The translations under genes were made by a program, and so were the position numbers. Shown here in pieces: positions 53,188 through 62,115 of a DNA stretch of 64,000 nucleotides; within the stretch, counting starts at the first letter, position 1, and each line of letters opens with the position of its first letter. The stretch comes from Algiphilus sp965216485 (GTDB lineage Bacteria > Pseudomonadota > Gammaproteobacteria > Nevskiales > Nevskiaceae). Location of the stretch: the NCBI RefSeq assembly GCF_965216485.1, contig NZ_OZ244162.1:3162001-3226000 (forward strand), written 5' to 3'. The notes below the pieces were generated by a model, which did no database searches, was not told where the DNA came from, and saw only the letters and a list, made by a program, of their open reading frames with translations.

Positions 53188-54282
53188 TCAACGACCGCCG
53201 AAGTGCAGTTTCGCCTCCAGGTTGGCACGTGAATCCGCGTGTTCGAGGGCTTCCTTCTCCGTGATCTGCCCCTCACGGTAGAGGGTAGCCAAGGCATGAT
53301 CAAAGCTCTGCATGCCGCGATCGCGTGAGCTCTCGATGGCGTCGCGGATTTCGTGGATGCGGCCGGCGGTGATCAGTTCGCTGACATAGGGGGTATTGAG
53401 CAGCACTTCGCAGGCAGCCAGACGGCGGCCGTCCTTGCCCACAACGAGTCGCTGCGACACCACGGCGCGCAGGGTCATGCCCAGGTCCATGTAGAGCTGC
53501 TCGCGCTGGTCCGAGGGATACATGGCCGCAATGCGCTGCAGTGCCTGATAGGCGTTGTTGGCGTGCAATGTGGAGAGCGCAAAATGCCCGGTATTGGCCA
53601 TGTGCAGACAGGCGCGCATGGTCGAATACTGGCGCACTTCGCCGATGAGTACGACGTCGGGCGCCTCTCGCATCGCCGAGACCAGGCCGGTGTCGTAGTC
53701 GGGAACATCAATACCGACCTCGCGCTGATTGATCACGCAGCGCCGATGCGGGTGCACGAACTCGATCGGGTCCTCAATGGTCAGGATGTGTCCCTGCGCG
53801 GTGGCGTTGCGGTGGTTGAGCATCGCCGCCAGCGTGGTGGACTTGCCCGATCCAGTGGCCCCCACAACCAACAGAAGACCGCGCCGCAGCATCGACAGAT
53901 CGCTGAGTACCTCGGGCAGACGCAGGCCTTCGAGGGTGGGCACATCCGCGCCGACAAAGCGCATCACCATCGCGATTTCGCCGCGCTGGAAGAAGACATT
54001 GGCGCGGAAACGCCCGTGCCCACCGGCGTGGGTGGCGAGGTCGACTGAGCGGCGGCGGGTGAGCTCCTCGCGCTGATGCTCGCTCAGGATGGAATCCGCC
54101 ATGGCCTCCACGGCTTCGGCCTTGAGGGTCTCTCCACCGACAGCGTGCATCTGTCCTTCGATACGCAACATGGCCGGGGAACCAGCCGTGAAATACAGAT
54201 CGGAGGCGCGTTTCTGCGTTGCCAGCCGCAGGTAGGGCAGCAGCTGCTGGAAACCGCGTAGCGCTTCCGGTGTGGCGCTCAC
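53188..54282 (-). CDS. Third PilT/PilU-family retraction ATPase
   Basis: A 364-residue PilT-class AAA+ ATPase. It has SDLYFTAGSPAMLRIEG at the start, Walker A GATGSGKST, the Asp box TIEDPIEFVHPHRRCVINQREVG (in parts), Walker B VVLIGEVRQYSTM and His box LSTLHANNAYQAL. It is close to PilU (C-terminal half) but distinct from the copy next door. The start overlaps the pilU stop (ATGA). A third retraction ATPase directly after pilT and pilU is unusual and may tune pilus retraction force or act in a branch system. Confidence 0.9.
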   Translation of the reverse strand: MSATPEALRGFQQLLPYLRLATQKRASDLYFTAGSPAMLRIEGQMHAVGGETLKAEAVEAMADSILSEHQREELTRRRSVDLATHAGGHGRFRANVFFQRGEIAMVMRFVGADVPTLEGLRLPEVLSDLSMLRRGLLLVVGATGSGKSTTLAAMLNHRNATAQGHILTIEDPIEFVHPHRRCVINQREVGIDVPDYDTGLVSAMREAPDVVLIGEVRQYSTMRACLHMANTGHFALSTLHANNAYQALQRIAAMYPSDQREQLYMDLGMTLRAVVSQRLVVGKDGRRLAACEVLLNTPYVSELITAGRIHEIRDAIESSRDRGMQSFDHALATLYREGQITEKEALEHADSRANLEAKLHFGGR

Positions 54283-55439
54283 CAGCGCCTCTGCTCGGTG
54301 TCCTCGTGCATCGACATCTTCTGCACATCCGGGTCGTTGTACAGATCACGGCTGGCGCGCTTGGATTCGAGCTTGATGCGCAGGCGCAATTCATTCTGCG
54401 AATCGGCATTGCGCAGCGCCTCCTCGTAGCTGATGTCGCCCGCCTCGAAGAGTTCGAAGAGATGCTGGTCAAAGGTCTGCATGCCCTGCTCGCGCGAGCG
54501 CGTCATGGTCTCCTTGATGCCGGCGACCTCGCCCTTGAAGATCAGATCCGAGACCAGCGGTGAATTCAGCATGATCTCCACCGCTGCCTTGCGGCCGCCA
54601 TTCTCGCGCCGCACCAGACGCTGCGCGACGATGGCGCGCAGGTTCAGCGACAGGTCCATCAGCACCTGTTCCCGCTTGTCCTCGGGAAAGAAATTGATGA
54701 TGCGGTCCAGCGCCTGGTTCGAGGAATTGGCGTGCAGCGTGGACAGCACCAGGTGGCCGGTTTCCGCAAAGTTGATGGCGTATTCCATGGTTTCGCGGGT
54801 GCGGATCTCACCGATCAGAATCACATCCGGCGCCTGACGCAGGGTGTTCTTGAGGGCGTTATCCCACGTCTGCGTATCCACGCCGACCTCGCGTTGCGTG
54901 ATCACGCACTGCCGGTGCGGATGCACGAACTCGATGGGGTCCTCGATCGTGACGATATGACCGAAGGAGTTGCCATTGCGGTGACCCAGCATGGCCGCCA
55001 GTGAGGTCGACTTGCCGGAGCCCGTGGCCCCCACCATCAACACCATGCCGTGCTTGGCCATGCACACCGAGCGCAGTGTGTCGGGCAGCTCCAGCTGTTC
55101 GAAGGTCGGAATCTCGGTGGTGATCGGCCGCAGCACCGCGCCAGTATTGTTCTGCTGAACAAAGGCATTGACGCGGAATCGTCCGATGTCCTGGGGTGAG
55201 ATGGCGAAGTTGCACTCGTTGGTGGCTTCGAAGTCGCGCAGCTGGCGGTCGTTCATGATGCTGCGCACCACGAGGGCCGCCTGCTGGGCATTCAGCGGCC
55301 TGTCCATCACCGGCCGCAGCTCCCCGTCGATTTTCATCGCGGGCGGGAAGCCGGCCGTGAAGAACAGATCCGAGGCACCGCGCTCCTTGACCATGCGCAG
55401 CAGCTGGGTGACCAGTCGAACAGCGGCTTCTCGATCCAT
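54279..55439 (-). CDS. pilU: Type IV pilus retraction ATPase PilU
   Basis: A 386-residue ATPase with RGASDLFFTAGFPPAMKIDGEL, Walker A GATGSGKST, TIEDPIEFVHPHRQCVITQREVG (in parts), VILIGEIRTRETMEYAINFAETGHL and LSTLHANSSNQALDRI. The C-terminal tail is longer than that of PilT, as expected for PilU. It assists PilT. It lies 8 bp after pilT and overlaps the third ATPase gene. Confidence 0.94.
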   Translation of the reverse strand: MDREAAVRLVTQLLRMVKERGASDLFFTAGFPPAMKIDGELRPVMDRPLNAQQAALVVRSIMNDRQLRDFEATNECNFAISPQDIGRFRVNAFVQQNNTGAVLRPITTEIPTFEQLELPDTLRSVCMAKHGMVLMVGATGSGKSTSLAAMLGHRNGNSFGHIVTIEDPIEFVHPHRQCVITQREVGVDTQTWDNALKNTLRQAPDVILIGEIRTRETMEYAINFAETGHLVLSTLHANSSNQALDRIINFFPEDKREQVLMDLSLNLRAIVAQRLVRRENGGRKAAVEIMLNSPLVSDLIFKGEVAGIKETMTRSREQGMQTFDQHLFELFEAGDISYEEALRNADSQNELRLRIKLESKRASRDLYNDPDVQKMSMHEDTEQRRW

Positions 55440-55447
55440 GGTGGTCT

Positions 55448-56491
55448 CTATCCGCCCGCGAAATCGGCTTTGGAATTGGCGTAGGCGCGCGCCTCGCTGT
55501 TGCTCACGATGCCACGATCCACCAGCTTCTTGAGGTTCTGGTCGAGGGTCTGCATGCCCTCCTTGCCGCCGGTCTGAATCGAGGAATACATCTGCGCGAT
55601 CTTGTTCTCGCGGATCAGGTTCCGGATGGCGGCATTGCCAATCATGATTTCGTGCGCAGCCACACGACCCCCGCCCTTCTTCTTGAGCAGCGACTGTGAA
55701 ATCACCGCACGCAGCGACTCGGACAGCATGGCGCGCACCATATCCTTCTCCGCCGCCGGAAAGACGTCGACGATACGGTCAATGGTCTTGGCCGCGGAAC
55801 TGGTGTGCAAGGTGCCGAAGACGAGGTGCCCGGTCTCGGCCGCCGTCAGTGCCAGACGGATGGTCTCCAGGTCGCGCAACTCGCCGACGAGCACCACGTC
55901 CGGATCCTCGCGCAGCGCCGAGCGCAGCGCCTCGTTGAAACCCAGCGTATCGCGGTGCACCTCACGCTGATTGATCAGGCACTTGTTGGACTGGTGTACG
56001 AACTCGATGGGGTCTTCGATGGTGAGAATGTGCCCGTATTCGGTCTTGTTGATGTAGTCGATCATCGCAGCCAGTGTGGTCGACTTACCGGAACCGGTGG
56101 GCCCGGTCACCAACACAATCCCGCGCGGCACGTCAATGATCTTCTTGAACACTTCGGGCGCGTTGAGGTCCTCCAGGGTCAGGATGGTCGACGGAATCGT
56201 GCGGAACACGGCGCCGGCGCCGCGTGCCTGATTGAAGGCATTGACACGGAAGCGGGCAAGCCCCTGCACCTCGAAGGAGAAATCGGTCTCGAAATGCTCG
56301 TCGTAATCCTTGCGCTGCTTGTCGGTCATGATGTCGTAGATCATGCCGTGCACCTGGTCGTGCTCCAGCGGCGGCAGGTTGATGCGCTTGACGTCTCCGT
56401 CGACCCGGATCATCGGCTCGACACCTGCCGAGAGGTGCAGGTCGGACGCCTTCTGCTTGACGGCGAAGGTCAGCAACTGCGTGATATCCAT
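55448..56491 (-). CDS. pilT: Type IV pilus retraction ATPase PilT
   Basis: A 347-residue hexameric ATPase that depolymerises type IV pili. Motifs: KASDLHLSAGVEPMIRVDGD, Walker A GPTGSGKST, TIEDPIEFVHQSNKCLINQREV, DVVLVGELRDLETIRLALTAAETGHLVFGTLHTSSAAKTIDRI (in parts) and the PilT-specific AIRNLIRENKIAQMYS. First gene of pilT-pilU-third ATPase, divergent from yggS, the standard gammaproteobacterial order. Confidence 0.97.
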   Translation of the reverse strand: MDITQLLTFAVKQKASDLHLSAGVEPMIRVDGDVKRINLPPLEHDQVHGMIYDIMTDKQRKDYDEHFETDFSFEVQGLARFRVNAFNQARGAGAVFRTIPSTILTLEDLNAPEVFKKIIDVPRGIVLVTGPTGSGKSTTLAAMIDYINKTEYGHILTIEDPIEFVHQSNKCLINQREVHRDTLGFNEALRSALREDPDVVLVGELRDLETIRLALTAAETGHLVFGTLHTSSAAKTIDRIVDVFPAAEKDMVRAMLSESLRAVISQSLLKKKGGGRVAAHEIMIGNAAIRNLIRENKIAQMYSSIQTGGKEGMQTLDQNLKKLVDRGIVSNSEARAYANSKADFAGG

Positions 56492-56548
56492 GCCGTTCCT
56501 GGGTCCCTTGTTCTCTGTAATGTGATCGCCAGACTATAGTCCTCCGCC

Positions 56549-57247
56549 ATGACTGACCACACCTCCGTGATTCCCGAACGGTTGCAGGCGCTGCACGAAC
56601 GGATCGAATCGGCCCGCCTGCGCGCCGGAACCCTGCAAGCCGTGACCCTGATTGCGGTGTCCAAGCGCCAACCGGTGGAAGCAATTCGCGCCGCTGCAGC
56701 GGCGGGGCAGCGCAGCTTCGGCGAGAACTACGTACAGGAAGGGATGGAGAAGCGCGCCCAGATCGCCGACGCCGATCTCTGCTGGCATCACATCGGCCCC
56801 ATTCAATCAAACAAGTGCCGCGACATCGCCAGCGCCTTCGATTGGGCCCAGGGCGTGGACCGCGAACGCATCATTCAGCGGCTGGGTGCCGCGCGCCAGG
56901 AGCAGGACACCCCGCTCTCGGTCTGCATCCAGGTCAATATCTCGGGCGAGGCCAGCAAATCCGGCGCCGCGCCGGAGGCCGTGGAAGGGCTGTGCGCAGC
57001 CGTGCTCGACCAGTCAGGCCTGCAGTTGCGCGGACTGATGGCCATCCCCGCGCCGCGCACGGCCGGTGGTGATCCGGAGCGCGACTTCGCGGCCTTGCGC
57101 GCGCTCTACGAACGCCTGCGCGACCGCGGCCTCCCCCTGGATACGCTGTCGATGGGCATGAGCGACGACTTCGAAGCTGCCATCGGAGCCGGCGCCACCA
57201 TGGTGCGCGTGGGCAGCGCCCTGTTCGGTCCACGCCCGCAGGGGTGA
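56549..57247 (+). CDS. yggS: PLP homeostasis protein YggS/PROSC
   Basis: A 232-residue pyridoxal-phosphate-binding protein of the YggS family. The PLP Lys is in LIAVSKRQPVEAI. Further motifs are QRSFGENYVQEGMEK, WHHIGPIQSNKCRDIA and LSMGMSDDFEAAIGAGATMVRVGSALFG (in parts). It keeps vitamin B6 balance and has no known enzymatic reaction. It is divergent from pilT with a 57-bp gap. Confidence 0.95.
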   Translation: MTDHTSVIPERLQALHERIESARLRAGTLQAVTLIAVSKRQPVEAIRAAAAAGQRSFGENYVQEGMEKRAQIADADLCWHHIGPIQSNKCRDIASAFDWAQGVDRERIIQRLGAARQEQDTPLSVCIQVNISGEASKSGAAPEAVEGLCAAVLDQSGLQLRGLMAIPAPRTAGGDPERDFAALRALYERLRDRGLPLDTLSMGMSDDFEAAIGAGATMVRVGSALFGPRPQG

Positions 57248-57288
57248 CATTCGCTATCCTCCACGCTCTCCCGCAATCCAGGTGAACC

Positions 57289-57954
57289 ATGTCGCAGGAC
57301 GACGCCAAGCGCAGAGCCGCGGAAGCCGCACTGGCCTATGTGCACGAGGGTGACACCATCGGTGTCGGCACCGGCTCGACGGTCAACCATTTCATCGACC
57401 TGCTGGATCAGAAGGGACCGCGCATCGAGGCCGCCGTGTCGTCCTCGGAAGCCTCCACCAAGCGCCTGCGCGCCTGCGGCATCAAGGTCCGCGACCTCAA
57501 CCAGGCCGGCGCACTCGATCTCTACGTCGACGGCGCCGACGAAGCCGACCCGCATCTGCGCCTGATCAAGGGCGGCGGCGGGGCACTCACCCGGGAGAAG
57601 ATCGTCGCCGAGGCCAGCCGACGCTTTGTCTGCATTGTTGACGCAAGCAAGTGTGTGCGCGTGCTGGGCGACTTCCCGCTGCCGGTCGAAGTCATTCCGA
57701 TGGCGCGCTCGATGATCGCGCGCAAGCTCGTCGGCATGGGTGGGCAGCCCAAGCTGCGTGAAGACTGCACCACCGACAACGGCAACGTCATTCTCGACGT
57801 GACCGGCCTGCGGTTGACCGATCCGGTAGCGGTCGAGCAGGAGATCAATCAATGGCCCGGCGTGGTCTGCGTCGGTCTTTTTGCCCGGCGCGGCGCCGAT
57901 CTGCTCATCGTGGGCAGTGCCTCCGGCGTCGAAACCCGCCAAGCCGCATCCTGA
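57289..57954 (+). CDS. rpiA: Ribose-5-phosphate isomerase A
   Basis: A 221-residue enzyme that interconverts ribose 5-phosphate and ribulose 5-phosphate. Motifs: GVGTGSTVNHFIDLL, SSSEASTKRLRACGI, DLYVDGADEADPHLRLIKGGGGALTREKIVA (in parts) and TDNGNVILDV. It follows yggS by 41 bp on the same strand and may share its transcript. Confidence 0.96.
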   Translation: MSQDDAKRRAAEAALAYVHEGDTIGVGTGSTVNHFIDLLDQKGPRIEAAVSSSEASTKRLRACGIKVRDLNQAGALDLYVDGADEADPHLRLIKGGGGALTREKIVAEASRRFVCIVDASKCVRVLGDFPLPVEVIPMARSMIARKLVGMGGQPKLREDCTTDNGNVILDVTGLRLTDPVAVEQEINQWPGVVCVGLFARRGADLLIVGSASGVETRQAAS

Positions 57955-57997
57955 CAGCCCGCGAACGCGCGACGCGTTCCCCAAAGGAGGAAGTGCC

Positions 57998-58528
57998 ATG
58001 ACCAACAAAGTCTTGATTCCCGTCACGCTCACCGCCGTTGCGCTCTGGCTCAGCGCGTGCAGCCCGGAGCAGGACAGCGCCGAGGGCAACACCCCAGCCG
58101 CTGCGCCGACCGAGCACAGCCAGCATGCGGCCGCCAAGCCGGCCGCCGAGGACACGCTGCCCGCCGGCCGACAGCCAGCGCCTGCCGATGCGCGCGTCTA
58201 CATCATCTCCCCCGCCGACGGCGCCACCGTCACCAGCCCGGTCACGATTCAGTTCGGCCTGGATGGCATGGGCGTAGCCCCTGCGGGCATGCACAAGAAG
58301 CACACCGGTCATCACCATCTGCTGGTCAACGTCACCGATTTCCCGGTCGACCGCCCGCTGCCGAGCAGCGAGCAGTACATCCATTTCGGTGGTGGCCAGA
58401 CCCAGACCACGCTGGAACTGGCGCCCGGTGATCACACGCTCAAGCTGGTCATGGGCGACTGGAAACACCAGCCGCACGATCCGGTCGTCGCCAGCGAAAC
58501 CATCACCATCACCGTCGTAGAGGAGTAA
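57998..58528 (+). CDS. DUF4399-type lipoprotein
   Basis: A 176-residue protein with a lipoprotein signal (LWLSAC, Cys 21), an Ala/Pro/His-rich linker, and a C-terminal domain (VYIISPADGATVTSPVTIQFGLDGMGVAPAG, HHHLLVNVTDFP, LKLVMGDWKHQPHDPPV-like) typical of DUF4399. The His cluster HKKHTGHHHL may bind metal (inference). AAGGAGG precedes the ATG. Confidence 0.83.
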   Translation: MTNKVLIPVTLTAVALWLSACSPEQDSAEGNTPAAAPTEHSQHAAAKPAAEDTLPAGRQPAPADARVYIISPADGATVTSPVTIQFGLDGMGVAPAGMHKKHTGHHHLLVNVTDFPVDRPLPSSEQYIHFGGGQTQTTLELAPGDHTLKLVMGDWKHQPHDPVVASETITITVVEE

Positions 58529-58535
58529 CACAGGG

Positions 58536-59303
58536 ATGCAGATTGCCAATCACAGCTTTCTCGTTACCGGCGGGGCCTCGGGCCTCGGCGCGGCCAGCGT
58601 GCGTCGTCTCGCCAGCGCAGGGGGCCACGTCATCATTGCCGATCTGAACGAGGAAGCCGGCGAAGCGCTGGCCAGCGAGCTGGGCGAGCGCGCCCGCTTC
58701 GTACGCTGCAACGTCACCGACGCCGGGGAGGTACAGAGCGCCATCGATCTGGCCGGCAAGGCCTTCGGCGGTCTGCACGGCGTTGTGCAGTGCGCCGGGA
58801 TCGGCTACGCCGAGAAGGCGGTACACAAGGAAGGGCCGCACGATCTGGACCGCTTTACCAAGGTCATCCAGATCAATCTGATCGGCACCTTCAATGTGCT
58901 GCGGCTGGCCGCGGCGGTGATGTCGGAGCAGACCCCGAACGAGGGGGGCGAGCGCGGCGTCATCATCAACACGGCCTCCGTAGCGGCCTTCGATGGACAG
59001 ATCGGCCAGTGCGCCTACTCGGCCTCCAAGGCCGGCGTCGCCGGCATGACCCTGCCCGCGGCAAGAGATCTGTCGCGCAGTGGCATCCGCGTGATGACCA
59101 TTGCGCCGGGTCTGTTCGAGACCCCGATGCTGCTGGCACTGCCGGAGGAAGCGCAGCAATCGCTGGGGGCCTCGGTGCCCTTCCCTTCGCGCCTGGGCAA
59201 GCCCGCCGAGTACGCCGACCTGGCCGCCCACATCGTGGAGAACGCCATGCTCAACGGCGAAACGATCCGGCTCGACGGCGCCCTGCGCATGGCGCCGAAG
59301 TAG
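58536..59303 (+). CDS. Short-chain dehydrogenase (3-hydroxyacyl-CoA dehydrogenase type II-like)
   Basis: A 255-residue SDR. The NAD-binding TGGASGLGAASVRRL, catalytic Ser in INTASVAAFDGQIGQ and YSASK are present. GLFETPMLLALPEE and VPFPSRLGKPAEYADL resemble HSD17B10-type 3-hydroxyacyl-CoA dehydrogenases, which would fit fatty-acid oxidation. It is 7 bp after the lipoprotein gene. The substrate is inferred from family only. Confidence 0.9.
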   Translation: MQIANHSFLVTGGASGLGAASVRRLASAGGHVIIADLNEEAGEALASELGERARFVRCNVTDAGEVQSAIDLAGKAFGGLHGVVQCAGIGYAEKAVHKEGPHDLDRFTKVIQINLIGTFNVLRLAAAVMSEQTPNEGGERGVIINTASVAAFDGQIGQCAYSASKAGVAGMTLPAARDLSRSGIRVMTIAPGLFETPMLLALPEEAQQSLGASVPFPSRLGKPAEYADLAAHIVENAMLNGETIRLDGALRMAPK

Positions 59304-59475
59304 CACGCTCCGGGTCGCGCGCGGCGGTCGAGGCCATGGCCGCCGCGCGCCCCATTCTCCGCACTTTGCTACGGCTTGATCGCGGCCTTCCGTCGTCGGC
59401 GGCATCCGTCGCGGCACCGATACCGATCATCGCCCCATGCCGGGTTCCGCAGCCATGCCGCGACACACTCCGGCC

Positions 59476-60333
59476 ATGGACGCAACCGCCGCAGCACACA
59501 AGCTCGATAACGAACCGGCTGCCATCGCAGAGGCCCTGCGCGGGCATGTAGCTGCCGGCAATGTGGTTCTGCCCACCCTCCCCGACCTGGCGCTTCAGAT
59601 CAACGATCTGACCCAGAGCGACAAGGCTACGGCGGCCAATGTCAGCGCGGCCATTGCCCGCGACCCGGCCATTGCGGCGCGCATCATCCAGTCCGCGAAC
59701 AGCGCCTACAGCGCCAGCCGCAATCGCGCGCAAAGCGTCCAGGCCGCAGTCACGCGCCTGGGACTGCAATACACGCGCAGCCTGGTCAACCGCATCTCTC
59801 TGGAGCAGATGTTCCTCGCCAGCAGCCCACTGCTGCAGCGCATCGCGCGCGACACCTGGACGCGCAGCCTGGGGGTGGCGGCGTTGAGTGAAGCCATCGC
59901 GCGCGAACGCACGGATCTCCCGGCCGACACCGCGATGCTCGCCGGCCTGCTGCACCGCATCGGCTCGCTTCCGCTGATCCGGATCGCCGATGAGAACCTG
60001 CACCTGGTCGAAGACGAGGCGGCCTTCACCGCGGCGGTCGAGCAGCTGCACCCCAGTCTCGGTCAGATGCTGCTCAAGCGTTGGCAGTTCCCGCCCCTGT
60101 TCCACGACATCCCGGTGGCGGCATCGCACGCGCAGCGTTTCCACGCCGGCGCCGCCGATCTTCCCGATGTGGTGGTTGCGGCCAAATACGGCTGGTCCAT
60201 CGACCGTGACGCCGAGGCCGAGCCCACCCTGTCCGCGCTCGACCGCCTGGGCCTGGTGCCCGGGGTCAATTTCCTCGAGCGCAATGAATTAAGCGAGGCC
60301 TTCGAGCGCGCGTCCGAACGGCTGGCGATCTGA
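59476..60333 (+). CDS. HDOD-domain signalling protein
   Basis: A 285-residue protein with an HDOD domain: LPTLPDLALQINDLTQ, VSAAIARDPAIAARIIQSANSA, SVQAAVTRLGLQYTRSLV, LAGLLHRIGSLPL. HD-type metal residues are incomplete, as usual in HDOD proteins. Such proteins act in stress, chemotaxis or pilus signalling. The ATG at 59476 is chosen; 59437 is an alternative with no better site. Confidence 0.86.
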   Translation: MDATAAAHKLDNEPAAIAEALRGHVAAGNVVLPTLPDLALQINDLTQSDKATAANVSAAIARDPAIAARIIQSANSAYSASRNRAQSVQAAVTRLGLQYTRSLVNRISLEQMFLASSPLLQRIARDTWTRSLGVAALSEAIARERTDLPADTAMLAGLLHRIGSLPLIRIADENLHLVEDEAAFTAAVEQLHPSLGQMLLKRWQFPPLFHDIPVAASHAQRFHAGAADLPDVVVAAKYGWSIDRDAEAEPTLSALDRLGLVPGVNFLERNELSEAFERASERLAI

Positions 60334-60392
60334 GCCGCGCCCCGCGCAAGCGTTTGCTGCCAACAGACGTTTGCTAAGTCGGACGAGTCGCC

Positions 60393-61709
60393 TCAGGCGC
60401 GGACAACGTTATCGAAGGGCTGCACGAAGCGCCCACGGGTATCGACGATCAGGCGCGCGTGCTGCTGGAGCCAGGGATAGTCGAAGCAGTCATGGTCGGT
60501 CGCCAGGATCACGCAGTCGTAAGCACTCAGCGTTGCTGCATCCAATGCCACCGAGCGCAGATCGAAGCGGTGCTCGCGCAGCTTGGGAAAGACCGGGACA
60601 TGCGGGTCGTGATACGCATAGTCGGCGCCGTGATCGCGCAATCGTTCGAGGAGCTGGACCGAAGGCGAGAGACGCAGATCGTCGATGTTCTTCTTGTAGG
60701 CGAGGCCGAGCACGAGGATGCGGCTGCCGCGCAGCGGCAGGCTGCGCGCGTTGAGCGCATCGCTGATCTTGGTCATGACCCAGTCCGGCATGGCCGAATT
60801 GATCTCGCCCGCGAGTTCGATGAAGCGTGTATGCACACCGTATTCGCGTGCCTTCCAGGTGAGATAGAAGGGGTCGATGGGAATGCAGTGACCGCCCAGC
60901 CCCGGACCCGGGCGATAGGGCACAAAGCCGAAGGGCTTGGTGGCCGCCGCGGCGATCACTTCATGGATATCCACCCCCATGCGATCAGCGGCAATCTTCA
61001 TTTCGTTGACCAGGCCGATATTCACGGCGCGATGGATGTTCTCCATCAATTTGGTCATTTCCGCGACGCGCGGACTGCTCACGGGCACCACCTGGTCGAC
61101 GACGGCTTCGTAGAGGGCGGTGACCGCGCGCAGGCAATCCGGCGTGACCCCACTGACGATCTTCGGGATGGTCTGCGTCGAGAAGCTGGGGTTGCCGGGG
61201 TCCTCGCGCTCGGGGGAAAAGCCCAGGAAGAGCGTGCTGCCGATTTCGAAGCCTGCCGCCTCCAGGCGTGGCTTCAGATCCTCCTCGGTGGTACCGGGAT
61301 AGGTGGTGCTCTCCAGCACGACCAGCTGACCCGCCTGCAAATGGGGCCGCAACTGCTCCATCGTATTGAAGATGAAGGTCATGTCCGGCTCGCGGTGGCG
61401 CGTCAGCGGCGTTGGCACGCAGATCAGCAAGGCATCCATGCCCGCAACCAACGAGAAGTCGATGGTCGCCTGCATCCCGGCATTGCGCGCCTGCGCCACG
61501 CGCTCTGAGCCGATGTGCAGGATGTAACTGCGGCCTTCGCTCAGCGCCTGCACCTTGTCCGGGTCGATATCGAAGCCGGTGACCGAGTAGCCCGCCTGCA
61601 CGCAGCGCAGCGCCAACGGCAGTCCGACATAGCCAAGACCGACCACGCCGACACGCAGGCTGCGCTCCTGGGCGCGGGCGATGAAGGCTTCGATGTGCGA
61701 ACGGGCCAT
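60393..61709 (-). CDS. UDP-sugar 6-dehydrogenase (WbpA/TviB-like)
   Basis: A 438-residue NAD-dependent dehydrogenase that oxidises C6 of a UDP-hexose to the uronate. Motifs: VGVVGLGYVGLPLALRC (NAD), VLESTTYPGTTEEDL, FSPEREDPGN, and GGHCIPIDPFYLTWKA with the catalytic Cys. WNAC-type substrate is suggested by the WbpA/TviB-like length and the DPGNPSFSTQTIPKIVSG segment, so UDP-GlcNAc is more likely than UDP-glucose (inference). The ATG at 61709 fits the family. Divergent from the epimerase. Confidence 0.9.
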   Translation of the reverse strand: MARSHIEAFIARAQERSLRVGVVGLGYVGLPLALRCVQAGYSVTGFDIDPDKVQALSEGRSYILHIGSERVAQARNAGMQATIDFSLVAGMDALLICVPTPLTRHREPDMTFIFNTMEQLRPHLQAGQLVVLESTTYPGTTEEDLKPRLEAAGFEIGSTLFLGFSPEREDPGNPSFSTQTIPKIVSGVTPDCLRAVTALYEAVVDQVVPVSSPRVAEMTKLMENIHRAVNIGLVNEMKIAADRMGVDIHEVIAAAATKPFGFVPYRPGPGLGGHCIPIDPFYLTWKAREYGVHTRFIELAGEINSAMPDWVMTKISDALNARSLPLRGSRILVLGLAYKKNIDDLRLSPSVQLLERLRDHGADYAYHDPHVPVFPKLREHRFDLRSVALDAATLSAYDCVILATDHDCFDYPWLQQHARLIVDTRGRFVQPFDNVVRA

Positions 61710-62115
61710 GCGCGAATCTCTCATTGGGAAGGAAGGCACTGCGCACCCTACTGCAAGCCGCGTGCGCACGAGCGGGAGCCGCTCGACGGTGCCGTCCGTG
61801 GCGTGCGCCTTGCCTGCGATGGATGACGTGCCTGACCACGATTGTCGGCTTCGGAAAGGACGTTCTGCGGGGTATCGGACCACCGGCGCGTCAGGCCGGA
61901 CAGAAGGCCATGACTTCCTTGGACCCGCGCTGGACAATTCTGCTGGCGTTGTGTCTTGCCGTCGCGCGATCTGGATGGGGACGTCAAGGCGCAGCAACCT
62001 GCCTGAGCGGCGGGCAAAGGGCGACATCCCCGCGTCGTACGACATGGTCGGAAACGGGTCTCGCACTCGCCTACTCCGGCCTGGCTTCGAAGCTACCAAA
62101 GGAACAAGGGTAGGC
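61710..62115. other. Intergenic region of the polysaccharide locus
   Basis: 406 bp between the divergent dehydrogenase and epimerase genes. It has open frames on both strands, but none with a ribosome binding site, conserved motif or plausible protein character. Promoters for both sides are expected here; none is obvious. Confidence 0.4.

Noticed and set aside
61724..62113. 129-codon plus-strand frame in the dehydrogenase-epimerase gap
   Set aside because: No ribosome binding site, no domain, and an Arg/Ala/Cys-rich composition typical of out-of-frame translation.
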